Positions 35,298 to 48,293 of a stretch of 64,000 nucleotides of DNA are shown here, in pieces. The notes below the pieces were generated by a model, which saw only the letters and a program-made list of their open reading frames with translations, searched no databases and had not been told where the DNA came from. Position numbers and translations under genes: made by a program. The DNA is taken from positions 1,550,001 through 1,614,000 of the forward strand of contig NZ_CP082787.1 of NCBI RefSeq assembly GCF_021462285.1, in the 5' to 3' direction. The DNA is from Serratia entomophila (GTDB lineage Bacteria; Pseudomonadota; Gammaproteobacteria; Enterobacterales; Enterobacteriaceae). How positions within the stretch are numbered: position 1 is the stretch's first letter; each line of letters begins with the position of its first letter.

Positions 35298-36890
35298 GTG
35301 TTAAGCACTAACAACATCACTATGCAGTTTGGCAGTAAGCCGCTGTTTGAAAATATCTCCGTCAAATTCGGCGGCGGTAACCGCTATGGCCTGATCGGGG
35401 CCAACGGCTGTGGCAAGTCCACCTTTATGAAAATCCTCGGCGGCGATCTGGCGCCGAGCGGCGGCAACGTGTTCCTCGATCCGAACGAGCGCCTGGGTAA
35501 ACTGCGCCAGGATCAGTTCGCCTTCGAACAATACAGCGTGCTCGACACCGTGATCATGGGCCACACCGAACTGTGGGCGGTGAAGGAAGAGCGCGACCGC
35601 ATTTACGCCATGGCGGAAATGAGCGAAGAAGATGGCTATAAGGTCGCCGATCTGGAAGTGGCCTACGGCGAGATGGACGGTTACACCGCCGAAGCGCGCG
35701 CCGGCGAACTGCTGCTTGGCGTGGGCATCCCGGTTGAACAGCACTATGGCCCGATGAGCGAAATCGCGCCGGGCTTCAAGCTGCGCGTGTTGCTGGCGCA
35801 GGCGCTGTTCTCCGATCCGGAAATCCTGCTGCTCGACGAACCGACCAACAACCTGGACATCGATACCATTCGCTGGCTGGAGCAGGTGCTGAACGAACGC
35901 AACAGCACCATGATCATCATTTCGCACGACCGTCACTTCCTGAACATGGTGTGTACCCACATGGCGGATCTGGACTACGGCGAGCTGCGCGTTTACCCGG
36001 GCAACTACGACGAATACATGACCGCCGCCACCCAGGCGCGCGAGCGTCTGATGGCCGACAACGCCAAGAAGAAAGCGCAGATCAACGAACTGCAGTCGTT
36101 CGTCAGCCGCTTCAGCGCCAACGCCTCCAAATCCAAGCAGGCCACTTCGCGCGCCCGCCAGATAGACAAAATCCAGCTGGAAGAAGTGAAGGCGTCGAGC
36201 CGTCAGAACCCGTTCATTCGCTTCGAGCAGGACAAGAAGCTGTTCCGCAACGCGCTGGAAGTGGAAGCGCTGTCCAAGGGCTTCGACAACGGTCCGCTGT
36301 TCAGCAAGTTCAACCTGATGGTTGAAGTGGGCGAGAAAGTGGCGGTGCTGGGCCCGAACGGTATCGGTAAATCCACCCTGCTGAAAACGCTGGTGGGTGA
36401 TGCGCAGCCGGACAGCGGCAGCGTGAAATGGTCGGAAAACGCCAGAATCGGCTACTACGCGCAGGATCACGAATACGAGTTCGATGAAACCCTGACGGTA
36501 TTCGACTGGATGAGCCAGTGGAAGCAGGAAAAAGACGACGAGCAGGCGGTGCGCAGCGTGCTGGGCCGTTTGCTGTTCAGCCAGGACGACATCAAGAAGC
36601 GCGTGAAGGTGCTGTCCGGTGGTGAGAAGGGGCGCATGCTGTTCGGCAAGCTGATGATGCAGCGTCCTAACATTTTGGTTATGGATGAGCCAACCAACCA
36701 CCTGGATATGGAATCGATCGAATCGCTGAACATGGCGCTGGAAATGTACGAAGGCACGCTGATCTTCGTTTCCCACGACCGTGAGTTCGTCAGCTCGCTG
36801 GCGACGCGGGTGCTGGAAATGACGCCGAACAAAGTGATCGACTTTACCGGCAACTACGAAGACTACCTGCGCAGCCAGGGCATCGTGTAA
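35298..36890 (+). CDS. ybiT: ABC-F family ATPase
   Basis: A 530-aa protein (E. coli YbiT 530) with a GTG start. Two ATPase domains: Walker [10 protein letters not shown] (near 37) and GPNGIGKST (near 355), Walker [12 protein letters not shown] and [11 protein letters not shown]. The second signature LSGGEKGRM is intact, while the first is changed to APGFKLRVL, a feature shared with E. coli YbiT. The charged linker (about 240-300) is the ribosome-contacting P-site tRNA interaction motif of ABC-F translation factors. No membrane part. It relieves or prevents ribosome stalling. Confidence 0.96.
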   Translation: MLSTNNITMQFGSKPLFENISVKFGGGNRYGLIGANGCGKSTFMKILGGDLAPSGGNVFLDPNERLGKLRQDQFAFEQYSVLDTVIMGHTELWAVKEERDRIYAMAEMSEEDGYKVADLEVAYGEMDGYTAEARAGELLLGVGIPVEQHYGPMSEIAPGFKLRVLLAQALFSDPEILLLDEPTNNLDIDTIRWLEQVLNERNSTMIIISHDRHFLNMVCTHMADLDYGELRVYPGNYDEYMTAATQARERLMADNAKKKAQINELQSFVSRFSANASKSKQATSRARQIDKIQLEEVKASSRQNPFIRFEQDKKLFRNALEVEALSKGFDNGPLFSKFNLMVEVGEKVAVLGPNGIGKSTLLKTLVGDAQPDSGSVKWSENARIGYYAQDHEYEFDETLTVFDWMSQWKQEKDDEQAVRSVLGRLLFSQDDIKKRVKVLSGGEKGRMLFGKLMMQRPNILVMDEPTNHLDMESIESLNMALEMYEGTLIFVSHDREFVSSLATRVLEMTPNKVIDFTGNYEDYLRSQGIV

Positions 36891-36909
36891 GCCACGCGAT
36901 AAATAAGAA

Positions 36910-36929
36910 GGGCGGGAATTTTCCCGCCC
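36910..36929. terminator. bidirectional terminator between ybiT and moeB
   Basis: GGGCGGGAATTTTCCCGCCC followed by seven T on the + strand and preceded by AAG-rich sequence. It serves ybiT and can serve the convergent moeB. Confidence 0.88.
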
Positions 36930-36941
36930 TTTTTTTATCCG

Positions 36942-37697
36942 TTAATCGCCGCCGCACACCTCGCACTGCGGGTTTTTCGGCAGCTTCATCTCGCGGAACT
37001 GCAGGGTCATGGCGTCGAACATCAGCAGCTTGCCGGTGAGCGTTTGGCCATAGTTCGCCAATAGCTTGATGGTTTCCATCGCCTGCAGGGTACCGATGGT
37101 GCCTACCAGCGGCGCCATCACTCCGGCCTCGACGCAGGTGAGGGCGTTTTCGCCGAACAGCCGGCTCAGGCAGCGGTAGCAAGGTTCGTCCGGCTGGTAA
37201 GTGAACACGCTCAGTTGCCCCTCCATGCGGATCGCCGCGCCGGAGACCAGCGGTTTGCGCTGCGCGTGGCACAGGCGGTTCAGCAGGTCGCGCGTCGCCA
37301 CGTTGTCGGTACAGTCCAGCACCGCGTCGCAGGCGGCGATCTGCGCCGCCATCTGCTCATCGTCCAGCCGGCCGTCGACGGCGTCGATGCGGATATGCGG
37401 ATTGATGGCGCTCAGCTCCCGCCGCGCCGATTCAACTTTGCTCATGCCGATGCGCTCGTCGCGGTGCAGGATTTGGCGCTGCAGGTTGGAGAGCGAGACG
37501 GTGTCGAAATCAACCAGCGTCAGATGGCCCACGCCCGCCGCAGCCAGATAGGGCGCCGCCGCACAGCCGAGCCCGCCGAGGCCGACGATCAACACCCGCG
37601 CCGCCTTCAGCTTCTCCTGGCCGTCGAAGTCGAAGCCGCGCAGGATTATCTGGCGGTTGTAGCGCAGCGCTTCGGCATCGGTTAATTCCGGCAGCAT
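36942..37697 (-). CDS. moeB: molybdopterin synthase adenylyltransferase
   Basis: 251 aa (E. coli 249). An E1-like enzyme that adenylates the MoaD C-terminus for molybdopterin synthesis. The nucleotide loop GLGGLGCAAAPYLAAAG is near residue 40, the Arg/Lys active-site set follows, and the two zinc CxxC pairs are seen in CYRC and CEVC. It starts 2 bp after the moeA stop and is co-transcribed. Its product supplies the cofactor needed by the molybdoenzyme at 1723. Confidence 0.95.
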   Translation of the reverse strand: MLPELTDAEALRYNRQIILRGFDFDGQEKLKAARVLIVGLGGLGCAAAPYLAAAGVGHLTLVDFDTVSLSNLQRQILHRDERIGMSKVESARRELSAINPHIRIDAVDGRLDDEQMAAQIAACDAVLDCTDNVATRDLLNRLCHAQRKPLVSGAAIRMEGQLSVFTYQPDEPCYRCLSRLFGENALTCVEAGVMAPLVGTIGTLQAMETIKLLANYGQTLTGKLLMFDAMTLQFREMKLPKNPQCEVCGGD

Positions 37698-37699
37698 GT

Positions 37700-38938
37700 T
37701 CAGCTCCTCAGCAGGGCGTTGAACGGCTCGATCTCCACCGTTTCACCGGCGGCGACAGAACCGCGCTCGCGCTCCAGCACGATAAAACAGTTGCCCTGGC
37801 TGTAGGAGCTGAACACGTGTGAGCCCTGATGGCCGGTGGTGCTGACCTCCAGTTGGCCTGCGGCGTTGCTGCTGAATACCCCGCGCTGGAAATCGAGGCG
37901 GCCCGGTGCCTTCTTCAGCGGGGTGAGCGCCCGGGCGCGCAGGCGCGGCGGCAGGCGCCAATCGCTGTGGCCGGCCAGCTTGGCCAGCAGCGGCTGCACC
38001 AGCTGATAGAAGGTCAGCGCGGCGGAAACCGGGTTGCCCGGCAGGCCGCAGAACCAGGCATGTTTCAGCTTGCCGAAGGCGAAAGGCTTGCCGGGTTTGA
38101 TAGCCAGCTTCCAAAAGCTGACCTGGCCCAGTTCGTCCAGCATCTGCTTGGTGTAGTCGGCTTCACCTACCGAGACGCCGCCGCTGCTGATCACCACGTC
38201 GGCCTGGCTGTCCGCCTGCTCGAAAGCGGCGCGCAGCGCTGCTTGATTGTCGCGGACAATGCCCAGATCGAAAACCTCGCAGCCCAGCTGTTCCAGCATC
38301 AGGCGCACCGCAAAGCGGTTGGTGTCGTAGATTTGGCCGGCCTGAAGCGGCTGGCCGACCGGCTGCAGCTCGTCGCCGGTGGAGAACACCGCCACCTTCA
38401 GCTTGCGCATCACCTGCACCTCGGCGACGCCGAGCGAAGCCAGCAGCGGCAGCTGCGCGGCGCCCAGCTTAACGCCGGCCGGCAGCACGCCGGCGCCCCG
38501 GCGGATGTCTTCACCGGCCAGGCGGATATTTTGCCCGGCCTGTGCCACGGCGTTAAAGCGCACGCCCTGCTCGCTGGCTTCGGCCTGCTCCTGCATGATC
38601 ACCGCATCGGCACCGGCCGGGATCGGCGCGCCGGTCATGATGCGCACGCAGCTGCCGGCCGGCCATTCGCCATTGAACGGCGCACCGGCGAAGGCCTTGC
38701 CCGCCACCGGCAGCGGCGCGTTGGCGTGCAGGTCGGCGAGGCGTACCGCGTAGCCGTCCATCGCCGAGTTGGCGAACGGCGGCACGTCAATCGGGGAAAT
38801 CACTGCGGCGGCGGTAATGCGGCCGGCGGCGGCGGTCAGAGGGACGGTTTCGGTCTGCTGCAGGGGGGAAAGCTGGCTGAGCATTTTATCCAGCGCTTGC
38901 TCCAGAGAGATAAGATCGGAAGTATGGCAATGATCCAT
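37700..38938 (-). CDS. moeA: molybdopterin molybdenumtransferase
   Basis: 412 aa (E. coli 411). It inserts molybdate into adenylylated molybdopterin. Conserved strings: [12 protein letters not shown] (near 55), [34 protein letters not shown] and GLPGNPVSA. The start at 38938 gives [16 protein letters not shown] as in E. coli and has GGAG 8 bases upstream; the frame is open to 39133 in the wrong composition. First gene of moeAB, divergent from the DUF924 gene. Confidence 0.95.
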   Translation of the reverse strand: MDHCHTSDLISLEQALDKMLSQLSPLQQTETVPLTAAAGRITAAAVISPIDVPPFANSAMDGYAVRLADLHANAPLPVAGKAFAGAPFNGEWPAGSCVRIMTGAPIPAGADAVIMQEQAEASEQGVRFNAVAQAGQNIRLAGEDIRRGAGVLPAGVKLGAAQLPLLASLGVAEVQVMRKLKVAVFSTGDELQPVGQPLQAGQIYDTNRFAVRLMLEQLGCEVFDLGIVRDNQAALRAAFEQADSQADVVISSGGVSVGEADYTKQMLDELGQVSFWKLAIKPGKPFAFGKLKHAWFCGLPGNPVSAALTFYQLVQPLLAKLAGHSDWRLPPRLRARALTPLKKAPGRLDFQRGVFSSNAAGQLEVSTTGHQGSHVFSSYSQGNCFIVLERERGSVAAGETVEIEPFNALLRS

Positions 38939-39028
38939 AAAGAGGGCTCCGTAATCGGGTTGCGCGTAAACGCGGCAAAGTGGCGTTATTATGAAGGATG
39001 CTATGCTGAAGTAAAACAGGAGACAGCC

Positions 39029-39565
39029 ATGCACGATCGGATACTGGATTTTTGGTTCGAAGAAATAGAACCGGTAATGTGGTTTAAAAAGGATGAGGAT
39101 TTCGACCGCCTGCTGCATACGCGTTTTGGCCATATCTGGCAGGCGGCGGCGGCGGGGGAGCTGGCGGGCTGGCGAGCCACCGTCGAAGGGCGTTTGGCGG
39201 AAGTGATCGTGCTCGATCAGTTCAGCCGCAATCTGTTCCGCGGCACCCCGCGCTCATTTTCCTGCGACGGCATGGCGCTGATCCTGGCGCAGGAAGCCAT
39301 TCGCAGCGGTGAGTGCGAACGCCTGAGCCGCGAGCAGCGCGGGTTTCTTTATTTGCCCTTTATGCACTCGGAGTCGGCGCTGATCCACCGGCAGGCGCTG
39401 CAGCTGTATACCGAACTGGATAATGGCGATCAGCTGGAGTTCGAATTGCGCCATAAGGCGATCATCGATCGTTTTGGCCGCTATCCGCACCGCAACGCGA
39501 TATTGGGCCGGGTGTCCACGCCCGAAGAAGAAGAATTCTTGCGGCAGCCGGGCTCCGGATTCTAA
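39029..39565 (+). CDS. DUF924 family protein
   Basis: A 178-aa protein of DUF924: ILDFWFEE at the start, the [22 protein letters not shown] core, [10 protein letters not shown] and [18 protein letters not shown] (quoted in parts). The fold is TPR-like in the family; function is unknown. The ribosome site AGGAGA precedes the start. It is divergent from moeA by 90 bp. Confidence 0.9.
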   Translation: MHDRILDFWFEEIEPVMWFKKDEDFDRLLHTRFGHIWQAAAAGELAGWRATVEGRLAEVIVLDQFSRNLFRGTPRSFSCDGMALILAQEAIRSGECERLSREQRGFLYLPFMHSESALIHRQALQLYTELDNGDQLEFELRHKAIIDRFGRYPHRNAILGRVSTPEEEEFLRQPGSGF

Positions 39566-39923
39566 ATATTTATCTTCTGCGCTCAGCCGGCGAAAAAACA
39601 GCAGGCTGGGCGCAACGGGCATATTTCCACAGAGCTATCGCTTATATCTTCGAACGATTGCCGCACATCCGCATTGTATTGTTAACCAAGAACGCCGCAA
39701 TTATTTCCGTTGCGGAAGCCCTTGTATAACTCGCTGTTTTTATTCCATTAAGCTATTTCAATGTGCGAAACGGTCTAAGCGCGCTACGCTAAAACCAGGG
39801 CGCTGACGTTATGCTTTACTTCCTCTTGCGGGCTAAATATAGTCAAAAAAAGACTGAATAATAATATACCGCGCGCAGCGTATTCGTTCTGCAACGTTGG
39901 GGTTAACACAGGGTGTCAGGCAA
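39566..39923. other. 358-bp intergenic region upstream of iaaA
   Basis: No gene or strong hairpin seen. AT content rises toward iaaA. It should hold the iaaA-gsiABCD promoter; I could not assign a -10/-35 pair with certainty. Confidence 0.4.
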
Positions 39924-40880
39924 ATGAGCAAACCAGTGATTGCCATTCACGGCGGTGCGGGCGCAATTACCCGTGCGGCGCTGAGTGCTGAAAAAGAACG
40001 CGAGTATATCCAGGCGCTGTCCGGCATTGTCGCCGCCGGCCAGGTTATTCTGGCGCAGGGCGGCAGCGCGTTGGACGCGGTGACCGAAGCGGTGCGGCTG
40101 CTGGAGGAGTGCCCGCTGTTCAACGCCGGCAAGGGATCGGTGTTCACTCATCAGGGCACGCACGAACTGGACGCCTGCGTGATGGACGGCCGCACCTGCG
40201 ACGCCGGCGCCGTTGCCGGGGTCAGCCGGATACGCAACCCGATACTGGCCGCGCGCGCGGTGCTGGAAAACAGCCAGCATCTGCTGTTCGCCGGCGAAGG
40301 CGCGGAGAAGTTCGCCGCCGCTCACGGCCTGGAAATGGTCGATGCCGATTTCTTCTTTACCCAGGCGCGTTTTGATCAATTGCACCGCGCGCAGGCGGAG
40401 CTGGGGCGGGTATTGCTCGATCACGACGGCGCGGCGCAGACCGGCGATCCGCTCGATCCCGATCGCAAGTTCGGCACCGTCGGCGCCGTGGCGTTGGACG
40501 CGCTGGGCAACCTGGCCGCCGCCACCTCTACCGGCGGCATGACCAACAAACAGGCCGGCCGGGTGGGTGATACGCCGATCGTCGGCGCCGGCTGTTACGC
40601 CAATAACGCCACGGTGGCGGTCTCCAGCACCGGCACCGGCGAAGTGTTTATGCGCGGCGTGGCGGCTTATGACATATCCGCGCTGATCGAATACGCGGGT
40701 CTCAGCCTGCAGCAGGCCAGCGACAGGGTGGTATTGGAAAAACTCCCGGCGTTGGGCGGCAGCGGCGGCGTCATTGCCGTCGACCGTGACGGCAATATCG
40801 CGCTGCCGTTCAACAGCGAAGGAATGTACCGCGGTTTTGGTTATGTCGGCGATGCGCCGTCCGTAGGGATATACCGCTAA
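39924..40880 (+). CDS. iaaA: isoaspartyl peptidase/L-asparaginase (Ntn hydrolase)
   Basis: 318 aa (E. coli 321). A precursor that cleaves itself between Gly184 and Thr185 in [11 protein letters not shown]; the new N-terminal Thr is the nucleophile. IAIHGGAGA starts the protein and [22 protein letters not shown] (in parts) carries substrate-binding residues. It hydrolyses isoaspartyl dipeptides and asparagine in the cytoplasm. It is 19 bp before gsiA, as in E. coli, so breakdown and glutathione import are co-regulated. Confidence 0.95.
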   Translation: MSKPVIAIHGGAGAITRAALSAEKEREYIQALSGIVAAGQVILAQGGSALDAVTEAVRLLEECPLFNAGKGSVFTHQGTHELDACVMDGRTCDAGAVAGVSRIRNPILAARAVLENSQHLLFAGEGAEKFAAAHGLEMVDADFFFTQARFDQLHRAQAELGRVLLDHDGAAQTGDPLDPDRKFGTVGAVALDALGNLAAATSTGGMTNKQAGRVGDTPIVGAGCYANNATVAVSSTGTGEVFMRGVAAYDISALIEYAGLSLQQASDRVVLEKLPALGGSGGVIAVDRDGNIALPFNSEGMYRGFGYVGDAPSVGIYR

Positions 40881-40899
40881 TCGTTCGCCAGGAGGCTGC

Positions 40900-42774
40900 A
40901 TGACCGAAACTTCAACCCGGCCTGCGAGCGACAGCGGGCTGCAGTTGCCGCCGCAGCGCGTGCTGACGGTGCGCGATCTGAGCGTCAATTTTCACCAGCA
41001 GGGCGACACCGTCGAAGCGGTGCGCAAGCTGTCCTTTGAGGTCGATCGCGGCGAAACCCTGGCGATCGTCGGCGAATCGGGCTCCGGCAAGTCCGTGACC
41101 TCGCTGGCGCTGATGCGCCTGGTCGAGCAGGGCGGTGGGCGCATCGTCGGCGGCGCGATGCCGTTTCGCCGGCGCAACGGCGAGGTTATCGATCTGGCGC
41201 AGGCGCCGCCAAGCCAGCTGCGGCGGGTGCGCGGCGCCGATATGGCGATGATCTTCCAGGAGCCGATGACCTCGCTCAACCCGGTCTTCCCGGTCGGGGA
41301 GCAGATCGCCGAATCGCTGCGGCTGCATCAGGGCATGGACCACCGCAGCGCCAGGCGAGAAGCCCTGCGGATGCTCGATCTGGTGCGCATTCCGGAGGCC
41401 AAAGAGGTGCTGGGCCGCTACCCGCACCAGCTGTCCGGCGGCATGCGCCAGCGGGTGATGATCGCCATGGCGCTGTCCTGCAAACCGGCGCTGCTGATTG
41501 CCGATGAACCGACCACCGCATTGGACGTCACCATTCAGGCGCAGATCCTGCAGTTGATCCGCGTGCTGCAGCAGGAAATGCAGATGGGGGTAATCTTCAT
41601 CACCCACGATATGGGGGTGGTGGCGGAAATCGCCGATCGGGTGTTGGTGATGCGGCGCGGTGAGCCGGTGGAACAAAACAACGTGCGGGCGCTGTTCGCC
41701 GCACCGCAGCAGCCCTACACCCAGGCGCTGTTGGCGGCGGTGCCGAAGCTGGGATCGATGGCGGATAACCCCTTGCCCGCCAGGTTCCCGCAGCCGGGCG
41801 GCGGCGAAGGCGCGCCGCAGGATACCGTGCCGGCCGGTGCCGCGCCGATCCTGCGGGTGGAAAACCTGGTGACGCGCTTCGATCTGCGCAGCGGCATTCT
41901 CAATCGCGTTACCCGGCGGGTGCACGCGGTGGAAAACGTCAGCTTCGATCTTTACCCCGGCGAAACCCTGGGGCTGGTGGGAGAATCCGGTTGCGGAAAA
42001 TCTACCACCGGGCGTTCGCTGCTGAAGCTGGTGGACAGCCAGAGCGGCAGCATCACCTTTGACGGCCGCCAGATCGATCGGCTGAAAGGCCCGGCGCTGC
42101 AGCACCTGCGGCGTGATATTCAGTTCATCTTTCAAGACCCCTACGCCTCGCTCGATCCGCGCCTGACAGTCGGTTTTTCCATTATGGAACCGCTGCTGGT
42201 GCACAACGTGGCGCGCGGCAAAGAGGCGGAGCGGCGGGTGGCCTGGCTGCTGGAACGCGTCGGGCTGCTGCCGGAGCATGCGCGGCGCTATCCGCATGAG
42301 TTTTCCGGCGGCCAGCGCCAGCGCATCTGCATTGCGCGCGCGCTGGCGCTGAACCCGAAGGTGGTGATCGCCGATGAGGCGGTCTCGGCGCTCGACGTAT
42401 CGATTCAGGCGCAGATCGTCAACCTGCTGCTCGACCTGCAGCGCGAGTTCGGCATCGCCTTCCTGTTTATTTCGCATGACATGGCGGTGGTGGAGCGCGT
42501 CAGCCATCGCGTGGCGGTGATGTACCTCGGGCAGATTGTGGAGATCGGTCCGCGCCAGGCGGTGTTCGCTAACCCGCAGCACGCTTATACGCGCAAGCTG
42601 ATGGCGGCGGTGCCGGTTGCCGATCCCGCCCATGCGCACCAACGCCGGCCGCTGCTGGTGGATGACATCCCCAGCCCGATCCGCGCGCTGGGCGATGAAC
42701 CCGTTACCGCACCGTTAGTGCAGGTTGGTCCTGGGCACTTTGTCGCCCGCCACCCGATTGCCGGTGCCTTTTAA
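40900..42774 (+). CDS. gsiA: glutathione ABC transporter, ATP-binding protein
   Basis: 624 aa (E. coli 623): two fused ABC ATPases of the OppD/OppF kind. Walker [10 protein letters not shown] (near 60) and GESGCGKST (near 365); signatures LSGGMRQRV and FSGGQRQRI; Walker [13 protein letters not shown] and [12 protein letters not shown]. It powers the GsiCD pore for glutathione import, with GsiB as binding protein. Second gene of iaaA-gsiABCD. Confidence 0.95.
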   Translation: MTETSTRPASDSGLQLPPQRVLTVRDLSVNFHQQGDTVEAVRKLSFEVDRGETLAIVGESGSGKSVTSLALMRLVEQGGGRIVGGAMPFRRRNGEVIDLAQAPPSQLRRVRGADMAMIFQEPMTSLNPVFPVGEQIAESLRLHQGMDHRSARREALRMLDLVRIPEAKEVLGRYPHQLSGGMRQRVMIAMALSCKPALLIADEPTTALDVTIQAQILQLIRVLQQEMQMGVIFITHDMGVVAEIADRVLVMRRGEPVEQNNVRALFAAPQQPYTQALLAAVPKLGSMADNPLPARFPQPGGGEGAPQDTVPAGAAPILRVENLVTRFDLRSGILNRVTRRVHAVENVSFDLYPGETLGLVGESGCGKSTTGRSLLKLVDSQSGSITFDGRQIDRLKGPALQHLRRDIQFIFQDPYASLDPRLTVGFSIMEPLLVHNVARGKEAERRVAWLLERVGLLPEHARRYPHEFSGGQRQRICIARALALNPKVVIADEAVSALDVSIQAQIVNLLLDLQREFGIAFLFISHDMAVVERVSHRVAVMYLGQIVEIGPRQAVFANPQHAYTRKLMAAVPVADPAHAHQRRPLLVDDIPSPIRALGDEPVTAPLVQVGPGHFVARHPIAGAF

Positions 42775-42797
42775 ATACCTCAGGAGAGACAAGCGAC

Positions 42798-44333
42798 ATG
42801 AAGCACAGATTCCAACGCAATGCGCTAGTGGCCGCCGTGCTGCTGGCGGCGGCAACCAGCCCGGCCTGGGCGGCCAAGGATGCGGTTATCGCCGTGGCCT
42901 CCAATTTCACCACGCTCGATCCTTACGACGCCAACGACACCCTGTCGCAGGCGGTCGCCAAGTCGTTCTACCAGGGGCTGTTCGGTTTCGACAAGGACAT
43001 GAAGCTGGTGAACGTGCTGGCGGACAGCTACGAGGTCAGCAAGGACGGCCTGACCTATACCGTCAAACTGCATCCGGGCGTCAAATTCCATGACGGCACC
43101 GCGTTCAACGCCGAGGCGGTGAAGATCAACCTGGATCGCGCCAGCAATCCGGACAGCCACCTCAAGCGCTATAACCTGTTCAAGATGATCGACAAAACCG
43201 AAGTGGTGGACGCCAATACGGTGAAGATCGTGCTGAAGGCGCCGTTCTCGGCGTTCGTCAACAACCTGGCGCACCCGGCGGCGGCGATCATTTCACCGGC
43301 GGCGCTGAAGCAGTACGGCAAGGATATCGGCTTCCATCCGGTCGGCACCGGGCCGTATCAGTTCGTTACCTGGAATCAAACCGACTTCGTTAAGGTGAAG
43401 AAATTCGACGGCTACTGGAAGCAGGGGCTGCCGAAGCTCGACAGCATCACCTGGCGGCCGGTGGTCGACAACAACACCCGTGCGGCGATGCTGCAAACCG
43501 GCGAGGCGACCTTCGCCTTCCCGATCCCTTACGAGCAGGCCAAGGTGCTGGAAGGCAACGCCAAGCTCGACGTGGTGGCGGCGCCGTCTATCCTGCAGCG
43601 CTACATCAGCCTGAACGTCACCCAGAAGCCGTTCGACAACCTGAAGGTGCGCCAGGCGCTGAACTACGCCATCAACAAGGACGCGCTGATCAAGGTGGCG
43701 TTCGCCGGTTACGCGGTGCCGGCGGAGGGGCCGGTGCCGCCGGCGATCGACTTCGCTGCCCGCTATAAGGCCTGGCCGTACGATCCGGCCAAGGCGCGCG
43801 AGCTGCTGAAAGAGGCGGGGTATCCGAACGGTTTCACCACCACCCTGTGGTCTTCCCATAACCACAGTACCGCGCAGAAAGTGCTGCAGTTCGCCCAGCA
43901 GCAGCTGGCGCAGGTGGGGGTGAAAGTGACGGTGACCGCGATGGACGCCGGGCAGCGTGCGGCGCAGGTGGAAAGCGTCGGGGTGAAAGACACCGGCGTG
44001 CGCATGTTCTACACCGGCTGGTCGGCGTCGACCGGCGAGGCGGACTGGGCGCTGTCGCCGCTGTTCTCCACCCAGGCCGCGCCGCCGAAGCAGTTCAACA
44101 CCGCGTTCTACAGCAATCCGCAGGTGGACAAGGATCTGACCGGCGCGCTGGCGACCACCGATCGCGCCGAGAAACAGAAGCTGTATCAGGATGCGCAGGA
44201 TCGCATCTGGGCCGATGCGCCGTGGATTTTCCTGGCGACCGAACGCCTGCTGTCGGCCAACAGCAAGCAGCTGAGCGGCTTCTACGTGATGCCGGACACC
44301 TCGTTCAGCTTTGACGATGCCGACCTTAAATAA
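42798..44333 (+). CDS. gsiB: glutathione-binding periplasmic protein
   Basis: 511 aa (E. coli 512), an SBP family 5 protein. Signal peptide to about residue 26 (SPAWA), then the family start [19 protein letters not shown] and the [24 protein letters not shown] segment (in parts). AGGAGA upstream. It captures glutathione in the periplasm. The hairpin just after its stop probably favours its higher expression over gsiCD. Confidence 0.95.
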   Translation: MKHRFQRNALVAAVLLAAATSPAWAAKDAVIAVASNFTTLDPYDANDTLSQAVAKSFYQGLFGFDKDMKLVNVLADSYEVSKDGLTYTVKLHPGVKFHDGTAFNAEAVKINLDRASNPDSHLKRYNLFKMIDKTEVVDANTVKIVLKAPFSAFVNNLAHPAAAIISPAALKQYGKDIGFHPVGTGPYQFVTWNQTDFVKVKKFDGYWKQGLPKLDSITWRPVVDNNTRAAMLQTGEATFAFPIPYEQAKVLEGNAKLDVVAAPSILQRYISLNVTQKPFDNLKVRQALNYAINKDALIKVAFAGYAVPAEGPVPPAIDFAARYKAWPYDPAKARELLKEAGYPNGFTTTLWSSHNHSTAQKVLQFAQQQLAQVGVKVTVTAMDAGQRAAQVESVGVKDTGVRMFYTGWSASTGEADWALSPLFSTQAAPPKQFNTAFYSNPQVDKDLTGALATTDRAEKQKLYQDAQDRIWADAPWIFLATERLLSANSKQLSGFYVMPDTSFSFDDADLK

Positions 44334-44349
44334 GGCGCCAATCTCCGTT

Positions 44350-44367
44350 CGCCCCTGCGCAGGGGCG
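44350..44367 (+). promoter_or_regulatory. intra-operon hairpin between gsiB and gsiC
   Basis: CGCCCCTGCGCAGGGGCG is a perfect 18-bp palindrome, extended by CTCCG and CGGAG, 17 bp after the gsiB stop and 26 bp before gsiC. No T-run follows. It looks like an mRNA-stabilising stem protecting the binding-protein message. Confidence 0.6.
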
Positions 44368-44392
44368 GGCGGAGTGAGGGGATTGACCCGAG

Positions 44393-45313
44393 ATGCTTAA
44401 CTATTTTCTGAAACGACTGCTGGGTTTGATCCCGACGCTGCTGATTGTGGCGGTGCTGGTGTTTCTGTTCGTGCATATGCTGCCTGGCGATCCGGCGCGG
44501 CTGGCGGCGGGGCCGGAGGCCGACGAGGCGGTGGTGCAGCTGGTGCGCAAGGATCTGGGGCTGGACAAGCCGCTGCCGCAGCAGTTCGCGCACTTTTTCG
44601 TTAATGCGCTGCAGGGGGACTTCGGCACCTCGATGGTGTCCAAACGCCCGGTGAGCGAAGAGATCGCCTCGCGCTTTATGCCGACCTTCTGGCTTACCCT
44701 CACCAGCATGCTGTGGGCGGTGGCGTTCGGCCTGGCGATCGGCGTGGTCTCGGCGGTCTGGCGCAATCGCTGGCCGGATCGTCTCGGCATGACGCTGGCG
44801 GTGTCGGGGATTTCGTTTCCGGCCTTCGCGCTCGGCATGCTGCTGATGCAGGTGTTTTCGGTCAACCTCGGCTGGCTGCCGACGGTCGGCGCCGACGGCT
44901 GGCGGCACTATATCCTGCCTTCCATCACCCTGGGGGCGGCGGTGGCGGCGGTGATGGCGCGTTTCACCCGCGCGTCGTTCGTCGAGGTGCTGCAGGAGGA
45001 TTACATGCGCACCGCACGCGCCAAGGGCGTGCGCGAAAGCCAGGTGGTGATGAAGCACGGGCTGCGCAACGCGATGATCCCGGTGGTGACCATGATGGGG
45101 CTGCAGTTCGGTTTCCTGCTCGGCGGTTCGATCGTGGTGGAGAAGGTGTTCAACTGGCCGGGCTTGGGCCGGCTGCTGGTCGACTCGGTGGAAATGCGCG
45201 ATTACCCGGTGATCCAGGCCGAGGTGCTGCTGTTTTCTCTGGAGTTTATTTTGATCAATCTGTTGGTGGATATGCTGTATGCGGCGATTAACCCGGCGAT
45301 ACGCTACCAATGA
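44393..45313 (+). CDS. gsiC: glutathione ABC transporter permease
   Basis: 306 aa (E. coli 306). An inner-membrane permease of the DppB type: [20 protein letters not shown] first helix, six helices in all, and the EAA-loop [24 protein letters not shown] (in parts) that contacts GsiA. It pairs with GsiD, 9 bp downstream. Confidence 0.95.
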   Translation: MLNYFLKRLLGLIPTLLIVAVLVFLFVHMLPGDPARLAAGPEADEAVVQLVRKDLGLDKPLPQQFAHFFVNALQGDFGTSMVSKRPVSEEIASRFMPTFWLTLTSMLWAVAFGLAIGVVSAVWRNRWPDRLGMTLAVSGISFPAFALGMLLMQVFSVNLGWLPTVGADGWRHYILPSITLGAAVAAVMARFTRASFVEVLQEDYMRTARAKGVRESQVVMKHGLRNAMIPVVTMMGLQFGFLLGGSIVVEKVFNWPGLGRLLVDSVEMRDYPVIQAEVLLFSLEFILINLLVDMLYAAINPAIRYQ

Positions 45314-45322
45314 GGGCGCGGC

Positions 45323-46231
45323 ATGATTAAGCATTGGCGGCGCAACGCCGCACTGAAGGCGATGCCGCTCCTGGACGCCAACGCGGTGAGAACGCCGTGG
45401 CATGAATTCTGGCGGCGTTTCCGTCGCCAGCGGGTGGCGCTGGTGGCCGGGCTGTTCGTGCTGCTGCTGGTGGCGGCCGCGCTGCTGGCGCCGCATCTGG
45501 CCCCCTATGATGCGGAGAACTACTTCGACTATGACCGGCTGAACGAAGGCCCTTCGCCGCTGCATTGGCTGGGGGTGGACTCGCTCGGGCGCGATATCTT
45601 CAGCCGCATTCTGATGGGCACGCGCATTTCGCTGGCGGCCGGGGTGTTTTCGGTGCTGGCGGGCGGGATGATCGGCACGCTGTTAGGGCTGCTGGCCGGG
45701 TATTACGAGGGATGGTGGGATCGGATCACCATGCGGGTCTGTGACGTGCTGTTCGCCTTTCCCGGCATTCTGCTGGCGATCGGCGTGGTGGCTATCATGG
45801 GCAGCGGCATGGCCAACGTGATCGTCGCGGTGGCGATCTTCAGCATTCCGGCCTTCGCCCGGCTGGTGCGCGGCAATACGCTGGTGCTGAAGCATTTGAC
45901 CTATATCGAGTCGGCGCGCAGCATCGGCGCTTCGGACTGGATCATCATCATGCGGCATATTCTGCCGGGCACCATTTCGTCGATCGTGGTCTATTTCACC
46001 CTGCGCATCGGCACCTCGATCATCACCGCCGCCAGCCTGTCGTTCCTTGGCCTGGGGGCACAGCCGCCGACGCCGGAGTGGGGGGCGATGCTCAATGAAG
46101 CGCGCGCCGACATGGTGATTGCGCCACACGTGGCGATTTTCCCCAGCCTGGCGATATTCCTCACCGTGCTGGCGTTCAACCTGCTGGGAGACGGGCTGCG
46201 CGACGCGCTGGATCCGAAGCTGAAAGGGTGA
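45323..46231 (+). CDS. gsiD: glutathione ABC transporter permease
   Basis: 302 aa (E. coli 303). A DppC-type permease: cytoplasmic N-terminus, [22 protein letters not shown] first helix (in parts), extracellular [20 protein letters not shown] and the EAA-loop [23 protein letters not shown] (in parts). Last gene of the operon, followed by a terminator. Confidence 0.95.
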   Translation: MIKHWRRNAALKAMPLLDANAVRTPWHEFWRRFRRQRVALVAGLFVLLLVAAALLAPHLAPYDAENYFDYDRLNEGPSPLHWLGVDSLGRDIFSRILMGTRISLAAGVFSVLAGGMIGTLLGLLAGYYEGWWDRITMRVCDVLFAFPGILLAIGVVAIMGSGMANVIVAVAIFSIPAFARLVRGNTLVLKHLTYIESARSIGASDWIIIMRHILPGTISSIVVYFTLRIGTSIITAASLSFLGLGAQPPTPEWGAMLNEARADMVIAPHVAIFPSLAIFLTVLAFNLLGDGLRDALDPKLKG

Positions 46232-46244
46232 GGGCAGTGAAAGG

Positions 46245-46269
46245 ATCCGGGCGGCTGAACCGCCCGGAT
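46245..46269. terminator. terminator between gsiD and fghA
   Basis: ATCCGGGCGG and CCGCCCGGAT, a perfect 10-bp stem with a 5-base loop between the convergent genes. The T-run is short on the + strand (TTGTTAT); on the minus strand it is followed by CCTTTC. Confidence 0.7.
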
Positions 46270-46274
46270 TGTTA

Positions 46275-47117
46275 TCAGCGGAACAGATGTTCGGCGTGGA
46301 AGCGCAGGTGATCTTCGATAAAGGTGGCGATGGTGAAGTAGCTGTGGTCGTAGCCCGGCTGGATGCGCAGCTGCAGCGGCCAGTCGCGCTGGCGCGCCAG
46401 TTCGGCCAGCTTGGCCGGCTGCAGCTGATCGGCCAGGAACTGGTCGTCGTCGCCCTGATCCACCAACACCGGCATTTTCTCCGCGCCGTTGGCCAACAGG
46501 TGGCAGCTGTCGTACTGCAGCCACTGGCTTTCGTCATCGCCCAGGTAAGCGGCGAAGGCCTTACGGCCCCAGGGCACCTGGCAGGGGTTGACGATCGGCG
46601 CGAACGCCGACACCGAACGGAAGCGCTGCGGGTTGCGCAGCGCCATCACCAGCGCGCCGTGGCCGCCCATCGAATGGCCGAAGATCGACTGACGATCGCT
46701 GACGCTGAAGTGCTGGCCAATCACCGCCGGCAGTTCGTCGCTGATGTAGTCATACATGCGGAAGTGCCGATCCCACGGCGCCTGGGTGGCGTTTAGGTAG
46801 AACCCGGCGCCCTGGCCGAGATCGTAGCCTTCGTCGTTCGGCACCTCGTCGCCGCGCGGGCTGGTGTCCGGCATCACCAGCACCAGCCCCAGCTCGGCGG
46901 CGATGCGTTGCGCGCCGGCCTTCAGCGTGAAGTTTTCGTCATTGCAGGTCAGCCCCGACAGCCAGTACAGCACCGGCGGCGGGTTATCATCGCGCGGCGG
47001 CGGCAGATAGATGCTGAAAGTCATATTGCAATTCAGGCTCTGCGCCGCGTGGCGATATCGCTGTTGCCAGCCGCCGAACATGCGGTGCTCTTCGAGAAGT
47101 TCTAATGACAGGGTCAT
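46275..47117 (-). CDS. fghA: S-formylglutathione hydrolase
   Basis: 280 aa (E. coli YeiG 278), an alpha/beta hydrolase of the esterase D family. Nucleophile Ser in [11 protein letters not shown], oxyanion-hole area [13 protein letters not shown], and the catalytic His in [17 protein letters not shown]. It releases formate and glutathione from S-formylglutathione. It follows frmA by 14 bp and completes the formaldehyde detoxification pair. E. coli keeps this gene (yeiG) near folE, as here. Confidence 0.94.
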   Translation of the reverse strand: MTLSLELLEEHRMFGGWQQRYRHAAQSLNCNMTFSIYLPPPRDDNPPPVLYWLSGLTCNDENFTLKAGAQRIAAELGLVLVMPDTSPRGDEVPNDEGYDLGQGAGFYLNATQAPWDRHFRMYDYISDELPAVIGQHFSVSDRQSIFGHSMGGHGALVMALRNPQRFRSVSAFAPIVNPCQVPWGRKAFAAYLGDDESQWLQYDSCHLLANGAEKMPVLVDQGDDDQFLADQLQPAKLAELARQRDWPLQLRIQPGYDHSYFTIATFIEDHLRFHAEHLFR

Positions 47118-47131
47118 CTCTGCCTCCTGGC

Positions 47132-48274
<1,143 letters not shown>

Positions 48275-48293
48275 CTATTTTTAAATCAGGCTA

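Noticed and set aside
35301..36776. 491-codon open frame antisense to ybiT
   Set aside because: Lies inside a conserved ABC-F gene; no ribosome site or recognisable domain.
40912..42642. 576-codon open frame antisense to gsiA
   Set aside because: Same third-position effect; composition is not protein-like and gsiA is well supported.
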